64,000 bases of DNA from UBA6985 sp946536225 (GCA_946536225.1 CAMNEE010000002.1:310001-374000), one strand, 5' to 3'. Counted from the first letter of the stretch, positions 40,816 through 50,081 are shown. Numbers and translations: made by a program. The notes: generated by a model not told the origin, from the letters alone.

Positions 40816-41517
40816 ATGAACATCAATGAAATTGTTAAAAATATACCAAATGCTATAGCAAAGTACTTTAAACATATTTATATAGTAAGTAAGAGTAGAA
40901 ATGAATTCTATTCAATTGATTACTCTGGTTCTAAAACAAAAGTAGAACCAAAGAAAGAATTCAAAGAAATAGAAAATGTTTTAAGTAACTATAATAAATC
41001 ATGGGAATCTATTGTTAATACTAAAAAAGGTATTTATACATCAGATAAACATGGTGATGATCTTATTCTTATGGATGACTTAGGAGATTATAGAGTTTTA
41101 TACTTAATTAATCTTATTCCTAAGAAAGAAACTAAGAAATATAAGATTATAGTTGCAGATGACTCAACTATTATTACTAAATTCTTATATAAATTATTTA
41201 AGGATCAATATGATGTATTAATAGCTCATAATGGTAAAGACGCAATTAATCTTATTGAAGGTAATGATTTAAAAGATATAGCAGGATGCTTTATTGATTT
41301 AAACATGCCTATATCAACAGGATATGATGTACTTGATTATTTTAAGAAAAATAATCTATTTAAAACAATACCTGTTTCAATCATATCTGGTGAAGATGAT
41401 GTAGACACTATATCTAAGATTACTATTGAATATGATGTAGTAGATATGTTAAGAAAACCATTTGATCAAACAGCTGCTAGAGATTTAGTAACTAAAACAA
41501 TTAATTTTAATAAATAG
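40816..41517 (+). CDS. Response regulator with N-terminal unknown domain and C-terminal receiver
   Basis: 233 residues. The receiver is C-terminal (about 109-233): acidic pair Asp115-Asp116 in VADDS, phospho-acceptor Asp161 in CFIDLNMP, and Lys214 in LRKPF. The N-terminal 105 residues form an alpha/beta sensor-like domain (EFYSIDYSGSKTKVE, GDDLILMDDLGDYRVLYLIN) that I cannot name; a PAS-like fold is possible. The inverted order (receiver last) and lack of a DNA-binding domain suggest it works through protein contacts. AGAGGTGAT site. Confidence 0.85.
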   Translation: MNINEIVKNIPNAIAKYFKHIYIVSKSRNEFYSIDYSGSKTKVEPKKEFKEIENVLSNYNKSWESIVNTKKGIYTSDKHGDDLILMDDLGDYRVLYLINLIPKKETKKYKIIVADDSTIITKFLYKLFKDQYDVLIAHNGKDAINLIEGNDLKDIAGCFIDLNMPISTGYDVLDYFKKNNLFKTIPVSIISGEDDVDTISKITIEYDVVDMLRKPFDQTAARDLVTKTINFNK

Positions 41518-41538
41518 AAGTGTAAACTTCTATTTTTT
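41512..41538 (+). terminator. Terminator after response regulator
   Basis: AAATAGAAGT (41512-41521) pairs with ACTTCTATTT (41526-41535), T-tract. Confidence 0.8.
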
Positions 41539-41591
41539 GTTGTAATTATTTTGTTTAATGATATTATATATACCATTAACAGGGGGATATT

Positions 41592-43340
41592 ATGAATAGA
41601 AAAAAATTAATTGAAGCGATAGAAAAAGGCATCATGGCTTCCCAGATGGCAATTAATTTTAAAATGCATGATTTAAATTTATATGAAGAAATAAATAAGT
41701 TAGAAAATGAAGGTTATACACTTCATAGAACTTATTATTCAGATGGACAATTTAAATATGAATTTGGAGCGGATAATAAGAAAAATTTAACACGTGATAT
41801 TGATATTATTACTAGACCAGATGAAAGAGAAGTTAGACTTTTATGTATGTCTGATTTACATTACACTTCTGTTGGTGAGAATAGAAGTGCAATACATATT
41901 GCTTATAATCATGCCAAAACTCATGGCATACATGTAATACTAGTTCCAGGAGATATTCTACATGGTAAATTTAGTTCTGTAGATGAAAAATATAAACCAG
42001 GTGTTGAACAAATAAAAACATTCTTAAAAGACTTTCCGTTTGATAATGATATAATTGTAATTGGTACTGGTGGAGACCACGATGAATCAATTTATAGTAA
42101 TGATCATATAGATCCACTTAAAGTTATATCTAAAAGTAGACATAATATAGTTCTACCAGGATATTTTAAAACAGTAGTTAATATTAAAAACTCTAAGATT
42201 ATATTAACTCATACTAATAAAATGAATAAATCATATGACATAAATTACACTGATGATTATCAACTTAAGGTATGTGGTCATCCTCATAAATATGCATTCA
42301 TGGATGGTAACTCTAAAGTTAAAGTAGTTGCTCCTACAATTAGCAATATTATAGCTCCAATAAGTTCATTCTTAGAATTTATCTTATTGTATAATGAAGA
42401 TAATTATTTACAAAAAATGGTAGTTAAGCATTATGGTGTATTAGATGGAAAAGAAATATTCTTAGGGGAAACAACAACTAATATAACTAACTCAGAAGTT
42501 AAAAATGATAATATTGAAAATTATAGTCATAAGACTATTAAAAATCCATATCCATATCAAGAAATTCCTGATAATGATACACTAGTTCAAGAACTACAAA
42601 AAGATAATAATGAGAAAACAACAAAATTAGAAACACTTGAAGCAAAATACTATGATGTTTCTAAAGAAAATGAAGAAAATAAAAAAATGAATGAAAAACT
42701 TAGTATTTCACTTGAAACAGCAGAAGATCAAGCACGTAAATTGGATTTAATAAATGAACAATTAAAACAAGATAGTTCATTTAAATCAGAAAAGATATGT
42801 GATTTAAAAAATACTAATAAAAAGTTAAAGAAAACTAATTTTGATTTAACTGTATCTAAGAAAGAATTAGAAGACGAGAGAAAAGAGTTAATGAGTGAAC
42901 TTTTAGAACTAAGAGAAAAAGTATCTCTTTATGAAGAAAAACTAGAAGCTAAAAGTCGTCGTATAAGTGAAGTTGAAAAAGATAATGAAGCATTATCAAT
43001 ATGGAAAAGAATGTATAAAGATTATTACTATGACTTACGTAATAAATTATTAAATCAACAAAGCGAAGCTGAATTACCAACAATACCAATTGATTTAACT
43101 GAGGATGAATCAATAGTAGAAAATACTTTAGAAGTTGAATCAATTGTAGAAACTGAAGAAGTAACAATAGAAAGTTTTGATGATGCTTTAGATGAAGTAA
43201 AAGATAACTTCAGAGAACAAATTGATAATGAACAAACTCAAAAGAGAAGAAAAAAAGAATTTAAACAAAACAAGTTTGATTATTCTCAAAGAAGTAAAGC
43301 AGATAGAATTGAAGAATTAAAAAGTAAACTTAGAAAGTAA
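41592..43340 (+). CDS. HTH-like + metallophosphoesterase + coiled-coil protein
   Basis: 582 residues. An N-terminal helical region (1-45) resembling a small helix-turn-helix, a calcineurin-like phosphoesterase (about 80-300) with DLH at 88-90, GDILHG at 120-125, GDHD at 161-164, THT at 206-208 and GHPH at 229-232, then a long coiled coil (about 330-470) and an acidic and basic tail. The usual GNHD motif is GDHD here, so the metal-bridging Asn is replaced by Asp162. The product of 57.6 kb shares the HTH-phosphoesterase order. Substrate unknown; nucleotide or phosphoprotein are both possible. Confidence 0.8.
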   Translation: MNRKKLIEAIEKGIMASQMAINFKMHDLNLYEEINKLENEGYTLHRTYYSDGQFKYEFGADNKKNLTRDIDIITRPDEREVRLLCMSDLHYTSVGENRSAIHIAYNHAKTHGIHVILVPGDILHGKFSSVDEKYKPGVEQIKTFLKDFPFDNDIIVIGTGGDHDESIYSNDHIDPLKVISKSRHNIVLPGYFKTVVNIKNSKIILTHTNKMNKSYDINYTDDYQLKVCGHPHKYAFMDGNSKVKVVAPTISNIIAPISSFLEFILLYNEDNYLQKMVVKHYGVLDGKEIFLGETTTNITNSEVKNDNIENYSHKTIKNPYPYQEIPDNDTLVQELQKDNNEKTTKLETLEAKYYDVSKENEENKKMNEKLSISLETAEDQARKLDLINEQLKQDSSFKSEKICDLKNTNKKLKKTNFDLTVSKKELEDERKELMSELLELREKVSLYEEKLEAKSRRISEVEKDNEALSIWKRMYKDYYYDLRNKLLNQQSEAELPTIPIDLTEDESIVENTLEVESIVETEEVTIESFDDALDEVKDNFREQIDNEQTQKRRKKEFKQNKFDYSQRSKADRIEELKSKLRK

Positions 43341-43349
43341 GTAATATAA

Positions 43350-43727
43350 ATGGGAAAAGAATACGCGATAAAAAGAACAAGAGCTATTTATATTGAATTG
43401 TTATTATTTCAAAATGAACTAATTAAGAGAATTAATGAATTAGTAGTTAAACAAGATGAGGATTATATAAAGCAAAATGTAATACCTGTTTATGATTCTA
43501 ATGATCATTATTACTCAGTAAAAGCATTAGATGACCTAAATAAAGCAATAGATAAAATTGAAGAAGTAAACATGCTTTTATATAGCATGCTATACGATAT
43601 GCTTTTTGATAAAAAAATCATATTTGTAGATGAAGCAGACAACATCTATGATGAAGAGATTCTATCAGATGAAAAAGCAGAAGAAATTATATCTTCACTT
43701 GAAAGTTATAAAACTAGAAAGAAGTAA
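43350..43727 (+). CDS. Small helical protein, unknown
   Basis: 125 residues, soluble and helical, with an acidic C-terminus (DEEILSDEKAEEIISSLESY). It follows the coiled-coil phosphoesterase by 9 bases and ends at a terminator, so it is likely co-expressed with it and might bind it. The ribosome site is weak (AAGTAAGTAAT), in keeping with coupling. Confidence 0.6.
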   Translation: MGKEYAIKRTRAIYIELLLFQNELIKRINELVVKQDEDYIKQNVIPVYDSNDHYYSVKALDDLNKAIDKIEEVNMLLYSMLYDMLFDKKIIFVDEADNIYDEEILSDEKAEEIISSLESYKTRKK

Positions 43728-43754
43728 GTGTATTTTAAATACACTTATTTTATT
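43724..43754 (+). terminator. Terminator before thiI
   Basis: TAAGTGTATTT pairs with AAATACACTTA with a short loop, followed by TTTTATT. Confidence 0.8.
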
Positions 43755-43805
43755 GCAAAAATAGAATAAAAATGTTAATATCTTTACGTATTAAGGAGGA
43801 ACCTT

Positions 43806-45011
43806 ATGAAAAAAGTAATTATTATTAAATATGCTGAATTAAATACTAAAAAAGATAATATTGATTTCTTTTTAAAGATATTAAAGAAGAATATTGAGAC
43901 TACTTTAAATGATAATACTAAGAAAATTACTTATGACCATGGACGTATGTTTATTGAGTCAGAAAGTGATGACTTTGAAGAATTATTAGAAAAGATTAAA
44001 AATGTATTTGGTATTCATGAAATTAATATTGCTTATAAATTAGAAACAACTGACTTTGAAGAAATAAAATCTACTTTAGCTGAACTAGTTAAAGAACAAA
44101 CTTTTTCTACTTTTAGGGTTACTACAAAAAGAAGTGATAAATCATATCCTTTGGACTCTATGGAAATTAGTAGAATACTAGGTGGAGTAGTACTAAGAAC
44201 TTTAAATGGAAAAGTAAGTGTTGATGTTCATAATCCTGAAGTAACTATAAATGTTGAAGTAAGACGTGGAAAGTCATATATCTATTTTGAAAAAGCAAAA
44301 GGATTAGGTGGTTATCCAGTTGGTGCAGCAGGAAAGGGTCTACTTATGTTATCAGGTGGAATTGATTCACCAGTTGCTGGTTATCTTGCTATGAAACGTG
44401 GTGTAAGAATAGAAGCAATCTATTTTGAATCTCCTCCTCATACATCAGTTGATGCCAAGAATAAAGTTATTAAACTTGCACGTAAATTATCAGGATACTC
44501 AGGATATGTAAAAATACATGTTATTAACTTTACTGAAATACAAGAAACAATTCTAAAGAATGCTCCTCATGATTATCTAATAACAATCATGAGAAGAATG
44601 ATGTATAGAATATCAGAGAGAATTGCTAAAAAGAATAATTGTAAGTGTTTAATAAACGGAGAATCAATTGGTCAAGTGGCTTCTCAAACTCTAACTTCTA
44701 TGACTTGTATAAATGCAGTTACTAATATGCCTGTTATTAGACCAGTTGCATGTTTAGATAAAAATGACATTATTGATATAGCTAAGAATATAAATACATA
44801 TGATATATCAATTGAACCATTTGAAGACTGTTGTACAATCTTTGTACCTAAGCATCCAGTTATTAATCCTGAGAAATATTTATGTGAAGAATATGAATCA
44901 AATGTTGATTATGATGCATTAGTTAAAAAGGCTGTTGAAACAGCAGAAGTAATAAAAGTAGAACCATCATCTTTAAATGAAATAAAAGAAGATTATAAAG
45001 ACTTATTTTAA
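43806..45011 (+). CDS. thiI: tRNA 4-thiouridine sulfurtransferase ThiI
   Basis: 401 residues: NFLD and THUMP region (about 1-165), then the PP-loop pyrophosphatase LMLSGGIDSPVAGYLAMKRG, and DCCTIFVPKHP near the C-terminus. As in most Firmicutes it lacks the rhodanese domain, so a cysteine desulfurase must donate sulfur; none (nifZ) is adjacent. It makes s4U8 in tRNA and may also serve thiamine synthesis. AAGGAGGA site. Confidence 0.95.
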   Translation: MKKVIIIKYAELNTKKDNIDFFLKILKKNIETTLNDNTKKITYDHGRMFIESESDDFEELLEKIKNVFGIHEINIAYKLETTDFEEIKSTLAELVKEQTFSTFRVTTKRSDKSYPLDSMEISRILGGVVLRTLNGKVSVDVHNPEVTINVEVRRGKSYIYFEKAKGLGGYPVGAAGKGLLMLSGGIDSPVAGYLAMKRGVRIEAIYFESPPHTSVDAKNKVIKLARKLSGYSGYVKIHVINFTEIQETILKNAPHDYLITIMRRMMYRISERIAKKNNCKCLINGESIGQVASQTLTSMTCINAVTNMPVIRPVACLDKNDIIDIAKNINTYDISIEPFEDCCTIFVPKHPVINPEKYLCEEYESNVDYDALVKKAVETAEVIKVEPSSLNEIKEDYKDLF

Positions 45012-45022
45012 GTCTTTTTTTC
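44997..45022 (+). terminator. Terminator after thiI
   Basis: AAAGACTTA (44997-45005) pairs with TAAGTCTTT (45009-45017), followed by T-run. Confidence 0.8.
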
Positions 45023-45070
45023 TTGTATATTAATGTTTGTTTTGATATATTTAACATGGAGGATATAGAT

Positions 45071-45535
45071 ATGGATAATCAACAAAATTTTAATTCAATT
45101 GATCCAAATACTGGATTTGTTCAAAACCAACAACCAGATATGAATCAAACACAAATGCCAGGAACTAATTTCCAAGGAGGTTCATCAGGTATTCAAGAAA
45201 GAAGTATTCCTATGTGTATTATTCTTTCACTTGTTACTTGTGGAATCTATGGTTTAATTTGGTTCTATAATTTAACAGAAGACTCTAATAAAGTAGGAGA
45301 TTCTAAAACAGCTAGTGGAGGTTTAGCAATACTATATACACTTCTTTCATGTGGTATTTATGGTATTTACTGGTTCTACAAACTTGGTGCTAAAATTGGA
45401 GAAGCTCAAAAGAAATATGGAACAGGAACAGGAAATGATTCTGCTGTACTATATTTAATTCTATCTCTAGTTGGATTAGGAATTGTTCCTTATATTTTAG
45501 CTCAAAGTGAATTAAATAAAATTGCACATAAGTAA
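45071..45535 (+). CDS. DUF4234 membrane protein
   Basis: 154 residues from ATG 45071 (GGAGG upstream; the in-frame ATG at 45023 lies in the thiI terminator). A Gln/Asn-rich N-terminus (1-40), then about three helices with repeated TCGIYGLIWFY and SCGIYGIYWFY segments, typical of DUF4234 (duplicated Cys-Gly-Ile-Tyr). Function unknown. Confidence 0.8.
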   Translation: MDNQQNFNSIDPNTGFVQNQQPDMNQTQMPGTNFQGGSSGIQERSIPMCIILSLVTCGIYGLIWFYNLTEDSNKVGDSKTASGGLAILYTLLSCGIYGIYWFYKLGAKIGEAQKKYGTGTGNDSAVLYLILSLVGLGIVPYILAQSELNKIAHK

Positions 45536-45896
45536 TAAAAAAATTAGAGTAATAATATTTAATTTGTTACTCTTTTTTTTAGGTGTTATTTATATAGTAA
45601 TAAATGAAAAAACAGAATATGGAATACCTTGTATATTTCATGAGTTAACGGGTTTTCTTTGTCCTGGATGTGGAATTACTAGATGTATTATATCTATTTT
45701 ACATGGTAACTTATATGAAGCATTTAGATATAATGCTTTCGTATTTATAGGTTTACCATTTTTCATATTTATCTATATAAATAATCTTTTTAACTTATTA
45801 ACTAATAAGGGTAAAAAAATAGTAGTACCAGAAAAAGTATTAATAATTCTAGTTATAGTTTTAATAGCATTTGGTATAGTTAGAAACATTATTTAA
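45522..45896 (+). CDS. DUF2752 membrane protein
   Basis: 124 residues. LTGFLCPGCGITRCIISIL is the DUF2752 signature (CPGCGxTR), with about three helices. Often found beside DUF4234 genes, as here; both are uncharacterised. The only start allowing a full first helix is TTG at 45522, which overlaps the previous gene by 14 bases; this start is uncertain. Confidence 0.75.
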   Translation: MHISNKKIRVIIFNLLLFFLGVIYIVINEKTEYGIPCIFHELTGFLCPGCGITRCIISILHGNLYEAFRYNAFVFIGLPFFIFIYINNLFNLLTNKGKKIVVPEKVLIILVIVLIAFGIVRNII

Positions 45897-45922
45897 GCAA
45901 AGAGAAAACCTCTTTGCTTTTT
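45895..45922 (+). terminator. Terminator before ackA1
   Basis: AAGCAAAGAG (45895-45904) pairs with CTCTTTGCTT (45910-45919), T-tract. Confidence 0.85.
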
Positions 45923-45924
45923 GG

Positions 45925-45952
45925 TTGCATATTTCATAAATTATGCTAAAAT
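45925..45952 (+). promoter_or_regulatory. Promoter of first acetate kinase gene
   Basis: TTGCAT (45925-45930), 16-base spacer ending in TGC, TAAAAT (45947-45952). Confidence 0.6.
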
Positions 45953-45975
45953 AAACCCTAGATAGAGGTGAAAGT

Positions 45976-47178
45976 ATGAAGATATTATCTGTAAATGCGG
46001 GAAGTAGTTCCCTAAAATTCAGATTATACGATATGCCAAAAGAAGAACTTCTAATGAAAGGTACAATCGAAAGAATTGGACTATCTGATGGAGTATATAG
46101 CATTCGTATTGGGGATACTAAGATCGAAAAAGACATAGATTTTGCAGATCATGAAGAAGCTGTACAACTATTACTTAAAGATTTAGTAGACCAAAAAGTG
46201 ATTAAGTCATTAGACGAAATTAAAGCCGTAGGTCATAGAATCGTTCACGGTGGTAACAAATACTCAAAGAGTGTTGTTTTAACAAAAAGAGTTATTAAAG
46301 AAATAAATGATATTTCTGATTTAGCTCCATTACATAATCCAGCTGGATTACTAGGAGTCCAAGCTTTCGTGGATAATGTACCTGAAGCTGTTAACGTAGC
46401 ATGTTTCGATACTGCATTCCATCAAACAATGGAACCAGCAGCATTCCTTTATGCTATTCCATATGAATGGTATGTTAAATACGATGTAAGAAAATATGGT
46501 TTCCATGGACTTTCTCATAAGTTCATTACAGAAACTATGATTGAAAAATTAAAGAATAAAAAACCAAATTTAATAATTTGTCATATTGGTAATGGTGCTT
46601 CAATAAGTGCTATTAAAGAAGGTAAATGTATTGATACAACTATGGGTATGACTCCAAATGCAGGACTTATGATGGGTACTCGTTCAGGAGATATTGATCA
46701 TACATTAATTCAATATGTTAAGAAAAAAACTGGATACTCATCTGAAAAGATTAATGAAATCTTAAATAAAGAATCTGGTCTTGAAGGAATTGCTGGTATG
46801 TCTGACTTAAGAGATATCGATAGAGCATATGAAGCAAAAGAAGATAAAGTAGTATTAGCAATTGAAATGTATACTCAAAGAATTGCTAATTATATAGCAC
46901 AATACTTCATTAAACTTGATGGTAAAATTGATGGTATCGTATTTACTGCTGGCGGTGGAGAAAATGATCCAATCATCAGAAGAGAATCTATCAAAAAAGT
47001 TCATGCACTTGGAATTAAGTTAGATGAAGAAAAGAATGAAGAAACAATTACTAGAAAAGGTAAAGAAGGAATTATTTCTACTAAAGACTCTAAAGTACCT
47101 GTTTATGTAGTTGCTACTGATGAAGAATTAATGATTGCAAGAGATACTTATAGACTTGCAACTGAAGAAGAAGCTTAA
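45976..47178 (+). CDS. ackA: Acetate kinase (copy 1)
   Basis: 400 residues. VNAGSSSLKFRL at the N-terminus, VGHRIVHGG, CFDTAFHQTM and MMGTRSGDID are acetate kinase motifs of the ASKHA fold. It converts acetyl phosphate and ADP to acetate and ATP. No pta is adjacent. AGAGGTGA site. The neighbouring gene is a paralogue. Confidence 0.95.
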   Translation: MKILSVNAGSSSLKFRLYDMPKEELLMKGTIERIGLSDGVYSIRIGDTKIEKDIDFADHEEAVQLLLKDLVDQKVIKSLDEIKAVGHRIVHGGNKYSKSVVLTKRVIKEINDISDLAPLHNPAGLLGVQAFVDNVPEAVNVACFDTAFHQTMEPAAFLYAIPYEWYVKYDVRKYGFHGLSHKFITETMIEKLKNKKPNLIICHIGNGASISAIKEGKCIDTTMGMTPNAGLMMGTRSGDIDHTLIQYVKKKTGYSSEKINEILNKESGLEGIAGMSDLRDIDRAYEAKEDKVVLAIEMYTQRIANYIAQYFIKLDGKIDGIVFTAGGGENDPIIRRESIKKVHALGIKLDEEKNEETITRKGKEGIISTKDSKVPVYVVATDEELMIARDTYRLATEEEA

Positions 47179-47191
47179 TAGCTTCTTTTTT
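47167..47191 (+). terminator. Terminator between the two acetate kinase genes
   Basis: AAGAAGCT (47168-47175) pairs with AGCTTCTT (47180-47187), TAAT loop, T-run. It makes the two paralogues separate transcription units. Confidence 0.8.
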
Positions 47192-47237
47192 ATTACTTAA
47201 ATATAAAGTAAATAGGGCGTTTGTAAATAGTTTTTTA

Positions 47238-47266
47238 TTGAGAGAAAAGTCATAGTTTAGTATAAT
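47238..47266 (+). promoter_or_regulatory. Promoter of second acetate kinase gene
   Basis: TTGAGA (47238-47243), 17-base spacer, TATAAT (47261-47266). Confidence 0.7.
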
Positions 47267-47291
47267 AAATACGGAAAAGAGGAGAATATAA

Positions 47292-48467
47292 ATGAAAATA
47301 ATGTCTGTTAACTGTGGTAGTAGTTCTTTAAAATTTTCTATATTTGATATGGATAATAAAGAATTAATTGCTTCAGGTTATTATGAAAAAGTTGGTATTC
47401 CAGGAAGTTTTTCTAATATAAAATTCAATGGAGAAAAATACCATACTGATAAAGATATGACTAATCATACAGAAGCAGTAGAAGATATGCTTCAACAAAT
47501 ATTAAAATTAGGAATTGTAGAAACTCTTGATGAAATCGGAGCTGTTGGACACAGAGTTGTTCATGGTGGAGATAAGTATAATAAATCAGTAGTTATTACT
47601 GATGAAGTAATTGATGATATTAAGAAGTTCAGTGCTCTAGCACCACTTCATAATCCAGCTAACTTACTTGGTATTTATGCAGTTCAAAAAGCATTACCAA
47701 ATGTAAAAAATGTAGCTGTATTTGATACAGCATTCCATCAAACAATGAAACCAAGAGAATTTATTTATCCAGTACCATATTCTTGGTATGAAGATATGAT
47801 GATTAGAAAATATGGTTTCCATGGAACAAGTCATTGCTATATTTCTAAACAAGTAGAAAGAATTCTTGGAAAGAAAGAATACAAAGCAATTATTTGTCAC
47901 TTAGGTTCAGGTGGATCATTAAGTGCTGTTAAAGATGGACAGTCAATTGATACAACAATGGGATTTACTCCACTTGCAGGTATCATGATGGGTACTCGTT
48001 CAGGAGATATAGATCCATCAATCATCTCATATGTATGTGATACAGAAAATGTAACAGTTGAAGAAGTAATAAATGTTTTAAATAAACAATCTGGTTTCCT
48101 TGGATTATCAGGAAAGTCATCTGACTTTAGAGATGTTTGGGCTGGTGTTGAAGAAGGAGACGAAAGATGTAAACTTGCAGTTGATAAATATGTTAAAGCT
48201 GTAGTAGATTACATTGCAAGTTATTATGTTGAATTAGGTGGATGCGATATGTTAGTATTCACAGCTGGTTTAGGAGAAAATGCTATTCCAGTTAGAAAGA
48301 TGATTTGTGATTCTCTAAAAGTTCTTGGAGTTGAAATAGATGATAAGAAGAATGAAGTAAGAGGAGAAGAAATAAAATTATCTACAGATAAATCAAAAGT
48401 AGAAGTATATGTTATTCCTACTAATGAAGAATTAATGATTGCTGAAGATACATATAACTTAATTTAA
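47292..48467 (+). CDS. ackA: Acetate kinase (copy 2)
   Basis: 391 residues with the same motifs as copy 1 (VNCGSSSLKFSI, VGHRVVHGG, VFDTAFHQTM, MMGTRSGDID). The two share motifs but differ widely between them (e.g. CVCDTENVTVEEVI versus YVKKKTGYSSEKI), so the duplication is not recent. It has its own promoter and terminator-separated unit, then runs into nrnA. A broader acyl substrate is possible. Confidence 0.93.
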   Translation: MKIMSVNCGSSSLKFSIFDMDNKELIASGYYEKVGIPGSFSNIKFNGEKYHTDKDMTNHTEAVEDMLQQILKLGIVETLDEIGAVGHRVVHGGDKYNKSVVITDEVIDDIKKFSALAPLHNPANLLGIYAVQKALPNVKNVAVFDTAFHQTMKPREFIYPVPYSWYEDMMIRKYGFHGTSHCYISKQVERILGKKEYKAIICHLGSGGSLSAVKDGQSIDTTMGFTPLAGIMMGTRSGDIDPSIISYVCDTENVTVEEVINVLNKQSGFLGLSGKSSDFRDVWAGVEEGDERCKLAVDKYVKAVVDYIASYYVELGGCDMLVFTAGLGENAIPVRKMICDSLKVLGVEIDDKKNEVRGEEIKLSTDKSKVEVYVIPTNEELMIAEDTYNLI

Positions 48468-48491
48468 AGAATAGAATAGGTGGTGTTTATT

Positions 48492-49442
48492 ATGATGAAT
48501 AATATACACAAACAAATATTAAAGAAAATCAAAGAATATAATACAATTATCATTGCAAGACATATTGGACCAGATCCAGATGCCATTACCTCTGAAATTG
48601 CATTAAGAGATTTGATTAAATATAATTTTCCGAATAAAAAAGTATATGCAGTAGGATCTGGTGTATCTAGATTTAAGTGCTTTGGTATACTTGATAAAAT
48701 AGATGATGTTGATTTTAAAAAAGCATTATATATTATTCTAGATTTACCAAGATTTGATAGAGTAGATGGACCTGATAAGAGTGAGTTTCCGTTTACTATA
48801 AAAATAGATCATCATCCATGTGAAGAGAAAGTATGTGACTTAGAAATAGTTGATGATACTGCTGCAAGCTGTACACAACTTATTACAGAGTTTGCATATA
48901 AAACTAAGTTAAAGATGAATGAAGTAATTGCTGAAAATCTTTATTCAGGAATTATTGCTGACTCTGATAGATTCTTACTAAGTTACACATCTCCTAAAAC
49001 TTTAGTTTTAGCATCTAAACTTATGAAGGATTATAAATTAGATATTGGTAAAATATATAATAATCTTTATGAAAGACCAATTAATGAAAGAAAATTTGAA
49101 GCATATATTATTAGTAATTTAACAATTACTAAAAATGGATTTGGATATATTAGAATTACTAGTGATTTAATTAAAGAATTTGGAGTTGATTCATCAACAG
49201 CTTCTAATATGGTTAATAATCTTAACTTTATTAAAGAACTAAAATGCTGGGCATTCTCATCATTTGATGAAAATTCTAAAATATTTAAAATAAATATTCG
49301 AAGTAGAAATATCCCAATTAACACAGTTGCTGAAAAGTTCAATGGTGGAGGACATAAGTTTGCCAGTGGAGCAAGACTTAAGAACGAAGAGGATGTTAAT
49401 AAATTATTCGAAGCTTTAGATGAAGCTTGTAAAGAAGACTAA
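48492..49442 (+). CDS. nrnA: DHH family phosphoesterase NrnA (oligoribonuclease / pAp phosphatase)
   Basis: 317 residues. RHIGPDPDAITSEIAL is the first DHH motif, IKIDHHPCE the DHH motif, VDDTAASCTQLITEF the third, and GGGHKFASGA in the C-terminal DHHA1 domain binds the substrate. NrnA trims short RNAs and dephosphorylates pAp. ATG 48492 follows AGGTGG; a GTG at 48480 is part of that site. It follows ackA2 by 24 bases. Confidence 0.88.
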   Translation: MMNNIHKQILKKIKEYNTIIIARHIGPDPDAITSEIALRDLIKYNFPNKKVYAVGSGVSRFKCFGILDKIDDVDFKKALYIILDLPRFDRVDGPDKSEFPFTIKIDHHPCEEKVCDLEIVDDTAASCTQLITEFAYKTKLKMNEVIAENLYSGIIADSDRFLLSYTSPKTLVLASKLMKDYKLDIGKIYNNLYERPINERKFEAYIISNLTITKNGFGYIRITSDLIKEFGVDSSTASNMVNNLNFIKELKCWAFSSFDENSKIFKINIRSRNIPINTVAEKFNGGGHKFASGARLKNEEDVNKLFEALDEACKED

Positions 49443-49456
49443 GTCTTCTTTTTTTT
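49431..49456 (+). terminator. Terminator after nrnA
   Basis: AAAGAAGAC (49431-49439) pairs with GTCTTCTTT (49443-49451), T8 tail. Confidence 0.85.
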
Positions 49457-49535
49457 GTAAATTTATACAAAACCTATTGAATAGTCTTTATTTATAAAAT
49501 ACAATATAGTTAAGATAGAAAGAGGGATTATTTAT

Positions 49536-50081
49536 ATGGCTACAACTAAAAAGTCTGCTACTAAAAAAACAACTGCAGCAAAGAAAACTACAGCTGTTAA
49601 GAAAACTCCAGTTAAAAAAACAGTAAAAGCTCCTGCAAAGAAGTCTACATCTACAAGAAGTAATAGAATTGTTGTTAACACAAACACAAGTGTTGGTGTT
49701 AGAGTATTTACAATCTTCTTAGGAATTTTATGTGCTATTGCATTTAATATGCCTGTCGGAGTTATTAATGGCGAAGTATTAAGTGGATCTGGATTATTAG
49801 AATTATGTTTAAACCCATCAACTGCAACAGGAATGATTACATTTATCTTAGGAATTATTCTTCCAGTTGGTTTATTTGAAATTTCTACAATTCTATTAAT
49901 CGTTAAATCAGATAAGCTTATGTCCATCTTAGCAGTAATGATTGATGGTATTGCACTTTCATTCTTCCTAATATTCATGAATGTTATTAGTGCAATTTCA
50001 ATTGGATGGTTAGTAATACTATTCTCACTTATTGTTGGAATAATATTCGAAATAGCATTATTCTTAATTGCTGAAAAATAA
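49536..50081 (+). CDS. Membrane protein with histone H1-like Lys/Ala/Thr tail
   Basis: 181 residues. The first 45 are a repetitive basic tail of KK, AAKK, TAVKK and PVKKT units, like the C-terminal tail of histone H1 and some bacterial nucleoid proteins. Then come about four helices (roughly 57-80, 99-122, 128-150, 155-178). The tail is probably cytoplasmic, by the positive-inside rule, where it could touch nucleic acid or membrane lipids. AGAGGGATT site. Unknown family. Confidence 0.65.
   Translation: MATTKKSATKKTTAAKKTTAVKKTPVKKTVKAPAKKSTSTRSNRIVVNTNTSVGVRVFTIFLGILCAIAFNMPVGVINGEVLSGSGLLELCLNPSTATGMITFILGIILPVGLFEISTILLIVKSDKLMSILAVMIDGIALSFFLIFMNVISAISIGWLVILFSLIVGIIFEIALFLIAEK

Noticed and set aside
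49532..49978. Long minus-strand open frame opposite the Lys/Ala-tailed membrane protein
   Set aside because: It is the complement of a repetitive AAA/GCT codon region; no ribosome site and the plus-strand gene has a clear start, promoter region and terminator.
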